Assembly (NCBI GenBank): GCA_018609945.1 | Contig: JAHENO010000100.1 | Location: forward strand, 1-12,261 | Length of the DNA stretch: 12,261 nucleotides | Reading direction: 5' to 3' | Source of the DNA: Haloarculaceae archaeon | GTDB lineage: Archaea > Halobacteriota > Halobacteria > Halobacteriales > Haloarculaceae | In this document: positions 1 through 6,293 of the stretch, piece after piece | How positions within the stretch are numbered: the stretch's first letter is position 1 | Layout of the letters: each line of letters opens with the position of its first letter | Made by a program: the position numbers and the translations under genes | The notes under the pieces: generated by a model | Seen by the model: only the letters and a program-made list of their open reading frames with translations | Database searches by the model: none | Told to the model about the DNA's origin: nothing

Positions 1-166
1 TCGGGAGCCACCGGAGGGCGCCGAGGAGCCCGACCTTCCGGAGGAGCAGACGGAGCTAGACGAGGTGTCGGAGGGGCCGGGTGCTGGCAGTGATGCGACG
101 CACGCTACCGAACCGGACGGGCCCACCGAAACTGACGACTCCGTGGGCGATCAAGAGGACGCGTAA
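1..166 (+). CDS. C-terminal acidic tail of a truncated upstream protein
   Basis: The reading frame open from base 2 to the TAA at 164-166 encodes 54 residues with no start in the window, so this is the 3' end of a longer gene. The visible part is a low-complexity tail rich in Glu, Asp, Pro, Thr and Gly (for example EEPDLPEEQTELDEV), with hardly any basic residues and no recognisable domain. Such tails are common on haloarchaeal surface, membrane or ribosome-associated proteins, where acidity helps solubility in high salt. The stop overlaps the start of the next gene by one base (TAATG), which suggests one operon and coupled translation with the glutamine amidotransferase. The function cannot be judged from this tail. 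Confidence 0.7.
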   Translation, partial: REPPEGAEEPDLPEEQTELDEVSEGPGAGSDATHATEPDGPTETDDSVGDQEDA

Positions 167-834
167 TGACGGCCGAACCGACCCTGGCGGTGGTCCGCAA
201 CGAAGTCCAGGCCGACTACGAGTACCACTGCGACGCGCTCGCCTCCCATTTCCCGGACGCACGGGAGGTGGACTTCCCGGCCGGCGAACGGTTCGACCCA
301 CGGGATTTCGACGGGGTCGTTCTCTCGGGGAGTACTGCGGGCGTCTACGAGGCCGACGAGCGGCCCTGGATCCGCGAGCAGGAGCGACTGGTGCAGACCC
401 TCGTCGAGCGCCAGGTGCCGACGCTGGGAGTCTGTTTCGGCCACCAGATCGCAAACAGCGCGCTCGGCGGCACGGTCCGCCACGAGGGGATGACAGCCAG
501 GCTCGTCGTGGTCGAGTTCGCCGACGACCCGGTGTTCGCTGGCGTCGAACCGGTCGTCGCCGCCTCGCACGGTGACGTCGTGACCGACGCCGGAAGGGAG
601 ATGGACGTCATCGCGTCGGCCGAGCACTGCAGGGTCTTCGGGACCCGCCACCGGCGCGTGCCGCTCTGGACGGTTCAGTTCCACCCCGAATTCACGGCCG
701 ACATCCGCGACCAGCTCGCCGAGGACTTCGACTGGACAGTAACCGACTGCGCGTTCGCCGACGTGAATGCACCCCGCGTGTTCGAAAACTTCCAGTCACT
801 CGTCGCCGAGCGGATGGCGACGGTCTCAGAGTGA
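166..834 (+). CDS. Class I glutamine amidotransferase (GATase1) domain protein
   Basis: 222 aa. This is a stand-alone class I glutamine amidotransferase of the GuaA/GMP-synthase N-domain type. The nucleophile elbow GVCFGHQ has Cys90; the other two triad members are His173 and Glu175 in QFHPE. The oxyanion-side strand VVLSGSTAGVYE lies near residue 51 and SHGDVV near residue 134. The triad is intact, so glutamine hydrolysis to release ammonia is expected. No synthetase or acceptor domain is present, and the amide acceptor cannot be read from the sequence; relatives include GMP synthase subunit A and gamma-glutamyl peptidases. The start ATG overlaps the stop of the acidic-tail gene by one base, so it is probably translated from a shared transcript. 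A GC-rich hairpin follows the stop. The family call is firm; the specific substrate is unknown. Confidence 0.9.
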   Translation: MTAEPTLAVVRNEVQADYEYHCDALASHFPDAREVDFPAGERFDPRDFDGVVLSGSTAGVYEADERPWIREQERLVQTLVERQVPTLGVCFGHQIANSALGGTVRHEGMTARLVVVEFADDPVFAGVEPVVAASHGDVVTDAGREMDVIASAEHCRVFGTRHRRVPLWTVQFHPEFTADIRDQLAEDFDWTVTDCAFADVNAPRVFENFQSLVAERMATVSE

Positions 835-836
835 CT

Positions 837-866
837 GCCGCCCCCGGACTGCTGGCGGGGGTCGGC
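837..866 (+). terminator. GC-rich hairpin after the amidotransferase gene
   Basis: GCCG plus CCCCC (837-845) pairs with GGGGG and CGGC (857-861, 863-866), with one bulged T at 862 and an 11-base loop. It begins three bases after the amidotransferase stop. No T-run follows, so it fits a 3'-end or RNA-stabilising structure better than a classic archaeal oligo-T terminator. Confidence 0.4.
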
Positions 867-1005
867 ACCCGATCTGAGTGTCGCTGAGTGGATGCTAGCC
901 AGGGAATTGCGCGGTGATCAGTGGAGCCGCTGTCGCTGGGAAGAGTCAGACGAAAGAGAAGGGGTTTACTCCTGGCGAGTGTAGTATCGAGTGCTCTCAG
1001 GAGCC

Positions 1006-1788
1006 ATGGCGCTGGACGACTTTTTCGATCGGATCGACGCGGACCCGCACTCGCTGGTGGTGATAAACCGAAGCGTGCCACGGCCGTTTCAGCGGCTACT
1101 CGAGCGAGCGTTCGACGGCCAACCCGTGGCCGTCGAAGAGGAGCAGATCCCCGGCCGGGGGGACGACTTCGTGGCGCTGGTCACCGAAAACGACGGCGGG
1201 CGGGAAGTCGTCGCCACCTCGCCGCTCGAGGCGCTGACGGACACGATATTGATGGTCAACTCCGACCTCTACATGACGGGTACCGTCGGCCTCGAGGAGT
1301 TCGAACTGCCGGAGGTACTCGTCGGACTGCACGACATCCCGTTCCGGTTGCGGGGCTATCCGGAGTCCAACAAGGAGAAGTTACTGCTCATCGTCATCTC
1401 GCGGTACATCGAGCGGCGAGCCTGGCAGGCCGGCCGCGGCACGTTGCGGACGTCCTTCCAGCGTCTCTCGCGCATACAGGACGAGCGCGGGACCCGCGCG
1501 GTCTACGAAACGGTCGCGGACTCGGACGTCCAGACCCACGTCTACGGGGTGCCGGACTGGCAGCCACCGCCCGAGTTCGGGGTCGTCGCCCACGGCGGGT
1601 ACACCGACGAGTTTCGCCGGTCGTGGTTCGTCGTCTACACGCCACCCGAAGACGGGGATATCGACTGCGAGAACCCGCACCTCGCTCTGCTCGCACTCGA
1701 AGTCGGTCCCCGGGAGTGGAAGGGGTTCTGGACGTTCGACCGGTCGCTGGTGACCGACCTGAACGAGTACATCGCCCGCACGCTCTAG
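1006..1788 (+). CDS. Solo DICT sensory domain protein
   Basis: 260 aa from ATG 1006. An in-frame GTG at 991 would add five residues, but MALDDFF fits the haloarchaeal family start better. The N-terminal part (about 1-90: SLVVINRSVPRPFQRLLERAF, then VTENDGGREVVATSPLEAL) followed by NSDLYMTGTVGLEEFELPEVLVGL and the C-terminal NPHLALLALEVGPREWKGFWTFD is the pattern of haloarchaeal DICT proteins. DICT domains are linked to diguanylate cyclases and two-component systems and are proposed to sense light or other signals. Here the domain stands alone, with no kinase, receiver, HTH or membrane segment visible, so its output partner must be a separate protein. It converges on the ABC permease gene and shares a CTAG stop region with it. 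The family call is good; the signal sensed is unknown. Confidence 0.8.
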   Translation: MALDDFFDRIDADPHSLVVINRSVPRPFQRLLERAFDGQPVAVEEEQIPGRGDDFVALVTENDGGREVVATSPLEALTDTILMVNSDLYMTGTVGLEEFELPEVLVGLHDIPFRLRGYPESNKEKLLLIVISRYIERRAWQAGRGTLRTSFQRLSRIQDERGTRAVYETVADSDVQTHVYGVPDWQPPPEFGVVAHGGYTDEFRRSWFVVYTPPEDGDIDCENPHLALLALEVGPREWKGFWTFDRSLVTDLNEYIARTL

Positions 1789-2585
1789 TCGGTCCGTGGC
1801 AGCGACCGGGCGGCGACGGCGAACAGGACGACCGCGAGTACCGACAGGACCGCGAGGTTCGCAACCGGACCGAGGACGCCGGGGCCGCGAGCAGTCGCGA
1901 GCAGGGTCTCGCTGGCGCCTGCGGCGTTCGCGTAGGTGAGTTGACGGACGCCGCGTGCGAAGTAGGTCAGCGGCGACAGCCCGGTCGGGAGCCACCCGGG
2001 CAGCAGCGACGCCGGGACGAACGTCTCGGAGAGAAAGAGCAAGGGGAGCGCGAGGCTGTTGCTGGCGGCGATGGCGCCGTCCCGCGAGTCGGCAAAGGTC
2101 CCGAGGAGGCTGCCGATCCCACAGAACAGCGCCACGCCAGCGACGACGAAGGGCACGAGCAACGCGAGTGCTGGCGAGACGGCGACCGAGGCGGCGGTGG
2201 TCGCGACGAGCAAGCCCAGCAACAGCAACCCCGCAGCACCGATGACGACGACGTTGACCACCGTCTGTGCCAGAAGCCACTCCGCACGGGACAGCGGCGT
2301 CGTCGCCAGTTTCTCGAAGCGGTTCCCCTCGCGGTGGCGCGCGACCTCGCTGCCCACCCGCGAGAGGGGGGTGAACAGCACGACGACCGCCAGATAGCCC
2401 GGCACGTACCAGCCGGGCGGCTCCGCGAAGAGGCTCCCGCCCGTCGGCTGAGTCCCGACCAGGATTCCGAAGATGACGACGATGATGACCGGGAAGAAGA
2501 ACGTGAAGAAGACGGCAGTTCGCCGTCGCAAAAAGGCCTTGGCTGCCGCCCGCGTCTCGGCGGCGAGCCGACCCGACCGAGTCAC
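1785..2585 (-). CDS. ABC-2 type exporter permease
   Basis: 266 aa. It is an integral membrane permease of the ABC-2 family, paired with the adjacent ATPase as an exporter. Hydrophobic segments lie at about 25-44, 58-76, 105-128, 137-163, 170-190 and 240-259, giving the usual six helices. The cytoplasmic loop after the second helix carries EGNRFEKLATTPLSRAEWLLAQ, which matches the conserved ABC-2 loop (KLxTTPLS-like). A short N-terminal stretch with several Arg (residues 3-22) precedes helix 1. The GTG start overlaps the ATPase stop in a GTGA tetranucleotide, so translation is probably coupled and stoichiometry linked. The substrate is not readable; family members export drugs, polysaccharides, lipids or sodium. 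The stop (TAG, minus strand) interlocks with that of the convergent DICT gene. Confidence 0.92.
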   Translation of the reverse strand: MTRSGRLAAETRAAAKAFLRRRTAVFFTFFFPVIIVVIFGILVGTQPTGGSLFAEPPGWYVPGYLAVVVLFTPLSRVGSEVARHREGNRFEKLATTPLSRAEWLLAQTVVNVVVIGAAGLLLLGLLVATTAASVAVSPALALLVPFVVAGVALFCGIGSLLGTFADSRDGAIAASNSLALPLLFLSETFVPASLLPGWLPTGLSPLTYFARGVRQLTYANAAGASETLLATARGPGVLGPVANLAVLSVLAVVLFAVAARSLPRTD

Positions 2586-3646
2586 GGTCGCCGCCCCTCC
2601 GGTCGGTCTCGGTCGTCGGTGTCCGTACCAGTGCCAGTGTCGGTGTCGGTTGCGGTGTCAGTGCGGGTGCTGGTCTCGGTACCAGCGCGGGCGCTGGTCC
2701 CGGTTTCGGGGGAATCTCCGCTGCCGGTCACGACCGCCTCACCGCCCGAAGTCAGGGCCTGCCCGGTCAGTTCGAGATAGACGTCTTCCAGATCCGGCTC
2801 TGTCCAGGTCAGCGACTCGTAGGTGACGCCGGCGGCAGCCAGCGTATCGACCACGTCGGCGATCCCCTCCGGCTGGACGTTCCTGACGGTGAGGCGCCCG
2901 TCCGCGAACTCCGCGGGATACTGGAGGTCTGCGAGGACGGCCGTACCGTCGAGTGCGCCCTCGTCGATACCGTCGACGGACAGGACGCTCCGGCCGCCGT
3001 ATTCGGCGACGAGCGCGTCGGGGGCGTCCACGGCGACGAGTTGTCCGTCGGCGAGCAGTCCGACCCTGTCGGCCAGTTGCTCGGCCTCCTCCATGTAGTG
3101 GGTGGTGACGAACACCGTCGTCCCGGCGGCAGCGAGGTCCTCGAGCAGCGCCCAGAGCGCACGGCGGCCTGCGGGGTCGACGCCCGTCGTCGGCTCGTCG
3201 AGGACGAGCAGGTCGGGGTCGTTGACCAGTGCCGTCGCCACGCAGGTCCGCCGTTGCTGCCCGCCCGAGAGTGTCTCGTAGGTGCCCGCCGCGGCCGCCG
3301 CCATGCCGACGTCCGCGAGGACCGCCTCCGGGTCGCGCGCCTCGTCGTAGAGGCCGCCGTAGTAGGCGACGAGCTCCCGCGCCGAGAGTCGTTCCGCCGG
3401 GGTGAAATCCTGGGGCAGGAGGCCGATCCGCTCGCGGTCGAGTTCCCGTGGCGGCTGACCGAACAGTTCCACCCGGCCATCGTACTCCGTCGTGCCGGTC
3501 AGCGCACGCACCAGTGTCGTCTTCCCGGCACCGTTCGGGCCCACAAGCGCGAAAATCTCCCCCTCGTCGACCGAGAGGGAGACGCCGTCGACGGCGACCG
3601 TCCCGTCGTAGGTCCGGGAGACGTCTTCGGCGACGATGGCGTCCAT
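2582..3646 (-). CDS. ABC transporter ATP-binding protein with Thr/Asp repeat tail
   Basis: 354 aa. The nucleotide-binding domain fills residues 1 to about 215: Walker A GPNGAGKTT (36-44), Q-loop Gln79, signature LSGGQ (126-130), Walker B LLVLDEP (146-152) with catalytic Glu151, and H-loop His183. All key residues are present. Residues 216-300 resemble the DUF4162-type C-terminal region of ABC-2 ATPases (ending near DLEDVYLELTG). Residues from about 301 to 354 form an extra Thr/Asp/Gly/Ser-rich tail encoded by an imperfect six-base repeat, which is not normal for this family. A TATA-like element (minus-strand CTTTTGT at 3668-3674) lies about 25 bases upstream of the ATG, consistent with leaderless transcription. 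It powers the permease encoded immediately downstream; substrate unknown. Confidence 0.93.
   Translation of the reverse strand: MDAIVAEDVSRTYDGTVAVDGVSLSVDEGEIFALVGPNGAGKTTLVRALTGTTEYDGRVELFGQPPRELDRERIGLLPQDFTPAERLSARELVAYYGGLYDEARDPEAVLADVGMAAAAAGTYETLSGGQQRRTCVATALVNDPDLLVLDEPTTGVDPAGRRALWALLEDLAAAGTTVFVTTHYMEEAEQLADRVGLLADGQLVAVDAPDALVAEYGGRSVLSVDGIDEGALDGTAVLADLQYPAEFADGRLTVRNVQPEGIADVVDTLAAAGVTYESLTWTEPDLEDVYLELTGQALTSGGEAVVTGSGDSPETGTSARAGTETSTRTDTATDTDTGTGTDTDDRDRPEGRRP
2609..2690. repeat. Imperfect hexanucleotide repeat encoding the ATPase tail
   Basis: The plus strand reads as repeated GGTGTC/GGTNNC-type hexamers. On the coding minus strand these are GACACN and GACNCN codon pairs, which yield alternating Thr-Asp/Gly/Glu residues (about 320-345 of the ATPase). 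Period six keeps the frame, so copy number could vary by slippage without breaking the downstream stop or the permease start. Confidence 0.75.
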
Positions 3647-3684
3647 ACACGGCGGTCGGACGCGGGGACAAAAGGGCTGTTCGA

Positions 3685-3915
3685 TTACAGGCGCTCGCGG
3701 ATATCCCGGACGATGTCGTCGACGTCGTATTCGTCCTCGTGCTTGTCGTAGACCGTCTCGCCGTCGACTGACACCCTGAAGACGCCGTGATCGCTGGTCA
3801 CCAGCGACACCCGGTCGAGGTCACGCTCGAGAGCGCCCAGGATCGCTCGCTCGACGTCCATCGCCCGACCGCGGAACCCACAGGGAACGCAGTACTCGAT
3901 CTCGACTTCTGCCAT
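3685..3915 (-). CDS. SelT/SelW/SelH (Rdx) family CxxC protein
   Basis: 76 aa. It is a small thioredoxin-like protein of the Rdx family. The N-terminal strand MAEVEIEYCVPCGFRGRA carries the redox motif Cys9-x-x-Cys12 where selenoproteins have CxxU, and the family's second half (HGVFRVSVDGETVYDKHE, residues 43-60) precedes a terminal helix (about 63-76). The length is typical. The protein is expected to be cytosolic and involved in thiol redox, but no substrate is established for archaeal members. It is divergent from the UspA gene and lies 38 bases upstream of the ABC ATPase gene on the same strand, though that gene seems to have its own TATA-like element. A short inverted repeat GGGC-C-GCCC abuts its ATG. 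Confidence 0.85.
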   Translation of the reverse strand: MAEVEIEYCVPCGFRGRAMDVERAILGALERDLDRVSLVTSDHGVFRVSVDGETVYDKHEDEYDVDDIVRDIRERL

Positions 3916-4017
3916 GGGCGGCCCGTTTACGCCACAGCTTCAAGGCTCTGTCGCCGGTCGGGCCCGCCGGTGCACAGGCGCCCGTCCATCCGGACACCCC
4001 GCTGTCGGCCGTACACC

Positions 4018-4024
4018 TTTATAT
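4018..4024 (+). promoter_or_regulatory. TATA box of the UspA gene
   Basis: TTTATAT at 4018-4024 is a near-consensus haloarchaeal TATA element. Its centre is about 25 bases before ATG 4046, so the transcript is predicted to be leaderless. Upstream DNA is GC-rich, which makes the element stand out. Confidence 0.8.
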
Positions 4025-4030
4025 CGTCCC

Positions 4031-4045
4031 GTGGTATCATACCAC
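4031..4045. promoter_or_regulatory. Perfect palindrome between TATA box and start of the UspA gene
   Basis: GTGGTAT-C-ATACCAC is a perfect inverted repeat with 7-base arms and a one-base centre. It lies directly between the TATA box and ATG 4046 and ends at the base before the ATG. A dimeric repressor bound here would cover the transcription start, so an operator is the simplest reading. No protein in the window is an obvious binder. Confidence 0.7.
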
Positions 4046-4492
4046 ATGTACGACGATATTCTCGTTCCGACGGACGGTTCCGCGGGGATGGACCGGGTGG
4101 TCGACCACGCCGAGGGGCTGGCCAGCCAACACGGTGCGACGATCCACGGACTCTACGTCGTCGACACCGCCTCGTGGACCGGGCTACCCATGGAGTCGTC
4201 CTTCGAAGGGGTGGGGGAGGCGTTGCGCGACCAGGGCGAGATGGCGCTCCGTCAACTTGAGCGGCGGATCGAGGCCGTGCCGGTCCGTACCGACATCGTG
4301 CAGGGATCGCCGGCCAAGCGCATCGTCGAGTTCACCACCGAAGCGGAGTGTGACCTCGTCGTGATGGGAACGCACGGGCGCTCCGGCGTCGACCGCCTCC
4401 TGCTGGGCAGCGTGGCCGAGCGCGTGGTCCGCTCCTCGCCCGTTCCCGTCCTGACGGTGCGCGTCTCCGACGGCGAGACGGAACAGGCGTAG
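4046..4492 (+). CDS. Universal stress protein (UspA family), single domain
   Basis: 148 aa from ATG 4046; the frame is open upstream, but this ATG begins the family's conserved MYDDILVPTDGS and sits about 25 bases after a TATA box. The ATP-binding UspA motif G-2x-G-9x-G-S is intact (Gly108, Gly111, Gly121, Ser122 in MGTHGRSGVDRLLLGSVAERV), with Asp10 in the N-terminal strand. It is therefore predicted to bind ATP, like MJ0577-type proteins. Haloarchaea carry many Usp paralogues with roles in stress and in transporter regulation; no partner is adjacent here. It converges on birA with only four bases between stops. The perfect palindrome at its start suggests tight transcriptional control. Confidence 0.93.
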   Translation: MYDDILVPTDGSAGMDRVVDHAEGLASQHGATIHGLYVVDTASWTGLPMESSFEGVGEALRDQGEMALRQLERRIEAVPVRTDIVQGSPAKRIVEFTTEAECDLVVMGTHGRSGVDRLLLGSVAERVVRSSPVPVLTVRVSDGETEQA

Positions 4493-4496
4493 ACTG

Positions 4497-5438
4497 CTAC
4501 GAGTCCCCGCCCGCCGGTCGGAGGTGCTCGCAGTCGCCGGCGGTCACCTCGACGCGGCCCCCGGCCGTCTCGACGACCAGCGACCCCGGATAGGTCACGC
4601 CGACAGCCTCTCCGGTAACCTCGCCGCCCGGGGTATCGACCCGGACGCGCCGCCCCAGGGTCGCGGCGCGCTCGCGCCAGGCCGGCAGGATCCCTTCGGG
4701 ATCGGTCCGGAGGCTGTGGAACTCCTCGACGAGTCGCTGGGTGAACGCCCGGCGGTCGACGTCTCCGGCCTGCGCGCGGAGGCTCGTCGCCCCCTCGCCC
4801 GGGATGGTAGCCGGGTCGACGTTGGCGTTAACGCCGACGCCGACGACGAGCCAGTCGACGCGGTCGGCCTCCCCGCCCATCTCGGTGAGCACGCCCGCGA
4901 GTTTCCGCTCGCTGCCCGCGACGAGCACGTCGTTGGGCCACTTGATGACCGCGTCGACGCTGGCCTCGCGGGCCGCGCGGACGGTCGCCACCGCGGCCGC
5001 GAGTGTGAACAGCGGCGTCTCTGTGGGCGGCACGTCGGGCCGGAGCAGGACGGACAGCCACACGCCGCCGCTCGGCGAGGCCCAGGCGCGGTCCAGCCGT
5101 CCCCTCCCGCCGGTCTGCTCGTCGGCGAGGACGACGACGTTCTCTCGTCCCTCAGTGGCGAGTTCGCGGGCGCGGTCGTTCGTGCTGGGAATGCTGTCGT
5201 GGTACTCCACAGTGTAGGGGGCCTCGAGGCCGAACTCGACCGCTGGTCCGGCGAACTCCGGGACGCCGGCGAGCCTGTACCCGTCCCCGTCGCTCTCGAT
5301 CTCGAACCCGACCTCCCGGAGCGCCTCGACGTGCTTCCAGACCGCGGCCCGCGAGAGCCCCAGCTCCTCGGCCAGGTCCGGGCCCGACACCGGCCCGGAC
5401 GCGAGCGCGTCCAGTACCTCCTTGCGGGTCTCCTGCAT
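4497..5438 (-). CDS. birA: Biotin--[acetyl-CoA-carboxylase] ligase with N-terminal HTH (BirA)
   Basis: 313 aa from ATG 5438; the frame stays open further upstream, but MQETRKEVLDAL is the family start and has a TATA-like element 28 bases before it. Residues 1-60 are a winged helix (GLSRAAVWKHVEALREVGFEIES); residues about 75-260 are the ligase with the biotinyl-AMP loop GRGRLDR (111-117) and KWPND (166-170, catalytic Lys166); residues 265-313 are the C-terminal SH3-like domain. The enzyme activates biotin with ATP and transfers it to the lysine of a carboxyl-carrier protein. With the HTH present it could also act as a biotin-responsive repressor, as in the bifunctional bacterial form. It is divergent from the phosphodiesterase gene. 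A perfect inverted repeat lies one base before its ATG. Confidence 0.95.
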   Translation of the reverse strand: MQETRKEVLDALASGPVSGPDLAEELGLSRAAVWKHVEALREVGFEIESDGDGYRLAGVPEFAGPAVEFGLEAPYTVEYHDSIPSTNDRARELATEGRENVVVLADEQTGGRGRLDRAWASPSGGVWLSVLLRPDVPPTETPLFTLAAAVATVRAAREASVDAVIKWPNDVLVAGSERKLAGVLTEMGGEADRVDWLVVGVGVNANVDPATIPGEGATSLRAQAGDVDRRAFTQRLVEEFHSLRTDPEGILPAWRERAATLGRRVRVDTPGGEVTGEAVGVTYPGSLVVETAGGRVEVTAGDCEHLRPAGGDS

Positions 5439-5439
5439 A

Positions 5440-5456
5440 GGCGTCCGGTGGACGCC
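5440..5456. promoter_or_regulatory. Perfect palindrome at the start of birA
   Basis: GGCGTCC-GGT-GGACGCC is a perfect inverted repeat with 7-base arms and a three-base centre. It ends one base before the birA ATG (minus strand, start 5438) and lies between that ATG and the TATA-like element at 5463-5468. The arms are identical to those at the VOC gene start (8521-8539). Autoregulation by BirA's own HTH is possible but unproven. Confidence 0.7.
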
Positions 5457-5462
5457 GGCCAG

Positions 5463-5468
5463 CATAAA
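5463..5468 (-). promoter_or_regulatory. TATA-like element of birA
   Basis: The plus strand CATAAA reads TTTATG on the minus strand. It is centred about 28 bases upstream of the birA ATG, the spacing expected for a leaderless haloarchaeal transcript. Confidence 0.6.
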
Positions 5469-5518
5469 CTGTGCGAGGCGTCGCTCCCTGCCATCGACGT
5501 GTCTCCACTGTGTTCCGT

Positions 5519-5556
5519 CCAAAGAATCGCCACTGCGTCTCTCCCAAAGAATAGAG
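5519..5556 (+). promoter_or_regulatory. Promoter region of the phosphodiesterase gene with a direct repeat
   Basis: CCAAAGAATCG starting at 5519 and CCAAAGAATAG starting near 5545 are near-identical direct repeats about 26 bases apart. The second is centred about 30 bases before GTG 5581 and can serve as the TATA-like element of a leaderless transcript. The first could be a second promoter or a regulator site. Confidence 0.45.
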
Positions 5557-5580
5557 GCCCGGGGACACGAAGGCCGGGGC

Positions 5581-6267
5581 GTGGATTGCATCGCCCACCG
5601 CGGATTCGCGGCGACGTATCCGGAGAACACGCTCCCGGCGGTCCGGGGCGCCGTCGCGGCCGGCGCCGACGGCGTCGAGGTCGACGTCCGGCGGTGTGCC
5701 ACCGGCGAGGTCGTCGTCATCCACGACGAAACCGTCGACCGCGTCACCGACGGAACGGGCGCGGTCGCGGACCACTCGCTGGCCGACTTGCGGGACGTGG
5801 ACGTTCTCGGGATCGGCGAGGGCGTCCCGACGCTCGCGGACGTCGTGGCGACGCTCCCCGGCGGGGTGACGCTGCACGTCGAACTCAAAGAGACGGGACT
5901 TGCCGACGACACGCTCGCTGTTGCGACGGAGCACGGGGGCGAGGTCGTCGTCTCCTCGTTCGAGGCCGGCGCGCTCCGGGAGGCCCGGGAGGCCGGTGCG
6001 GAGTCGCTGGCGGTGCTCTGTGCGTCCAGCGCGGACGACGCCCTCGCGGAGGCCCGGAGGCTCGACTGCCGGGCGGTCCACCCTCACCGGGACCTCTGTG
6101 ACAGCACCTTCGTCGACCGGTGTCACGAGGCGGGGTTCGTGGTCAACGCCTGGACCGTCGAGTCGTCAGACCAGAGCGAGCGGTTGCGCGGGGCCGGCGT
6201 CGACGGCGTCATCGCAGACGCACTCGCCTACTGCGGGGCGGATTGCTCGCCGTCTTCGCCGGACTGA
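5581..6267 (+). CDS. Glycerophosphodiester phosphodiesterase family protein
   Basis: 228 aa from GTG 5581. The GTG start is chosen because it opens directly on the family's first strand (DCIAHRGFAATYPENT) and has an A-rich promoter-like element at the right distance; longer in-frame extensions are unlike the family. GDPD active-site residues are present: His6 and Arg7 in HRG, Glu15-Asn16 in PENT, Glu33 and Asp35 in VEVDV, His48 in HDE, and Glu101 with Lys103 in VELKE. The TIM-barrel enzyme hydrolyses glycerophosphodiesters to glycerol phosphate and an alcohol, using a metal ion. No signal peptide is seen, so it is likely cytosolic. In a haloarchaeon the substrate would be glycerophosphate esters from lipid turnover. 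The NUDIX gene follows after 26 bases and may be co-transcribed. Confidence 0.92.
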   Translation: MDCIAHRGFAATYPENTLPAVRGAVAAGADGVEVDVRRCATGEVVVIHDETVDRVTDGTGAVADHSLADLRDVDVLGIGEGVPTLADVVATLPGGVTLHVELKETGLADDTLAVATEHGGEVVVSSFEAGALREAREAGAESLAVLCASSADDALAEARRLDCRAVHPHRDLCDSTFVDRCHEAGFVVNAWTVESSDQSERLRGAGVDGVIADALAYCGADCSPSSPD

Positions 6268-6293
6268 TTGCGCCCGCTGACGACTCCCCGGTC

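Noticed and set aside
991..1005. GTG 991 as start of the DICT gene
   Set aside because: It adds MLSGA before the family-like MALDDFF and has no better promoter spacing.
921..2780. A 619-codon open frame on the plus strand
   Set aside because: It runs antisense to the ABC permease and overlaps the DICT gene in another frame; its product is Arg/Pro/Gly-rich low complexity, the usual shadow of GC-rich codons.
5439..5912. N-terminal extension of birA to 5912
   Set aside because: The extension is Ser/Thr/Pro-rich shadow sequence, crosses the divergent promoters and overlaps the phosphodiesterase; MQETRKEVLDAL at 5438 is the natural start.
4524..6101. A 525-codon plus-strand frame across birA and the phosphodiesterase
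   Set aside because: It is antisense to birA and out of frame with the phosphodiesterase, with Arg/Gly/Asp shadow composition; both real genes have full motif sets.
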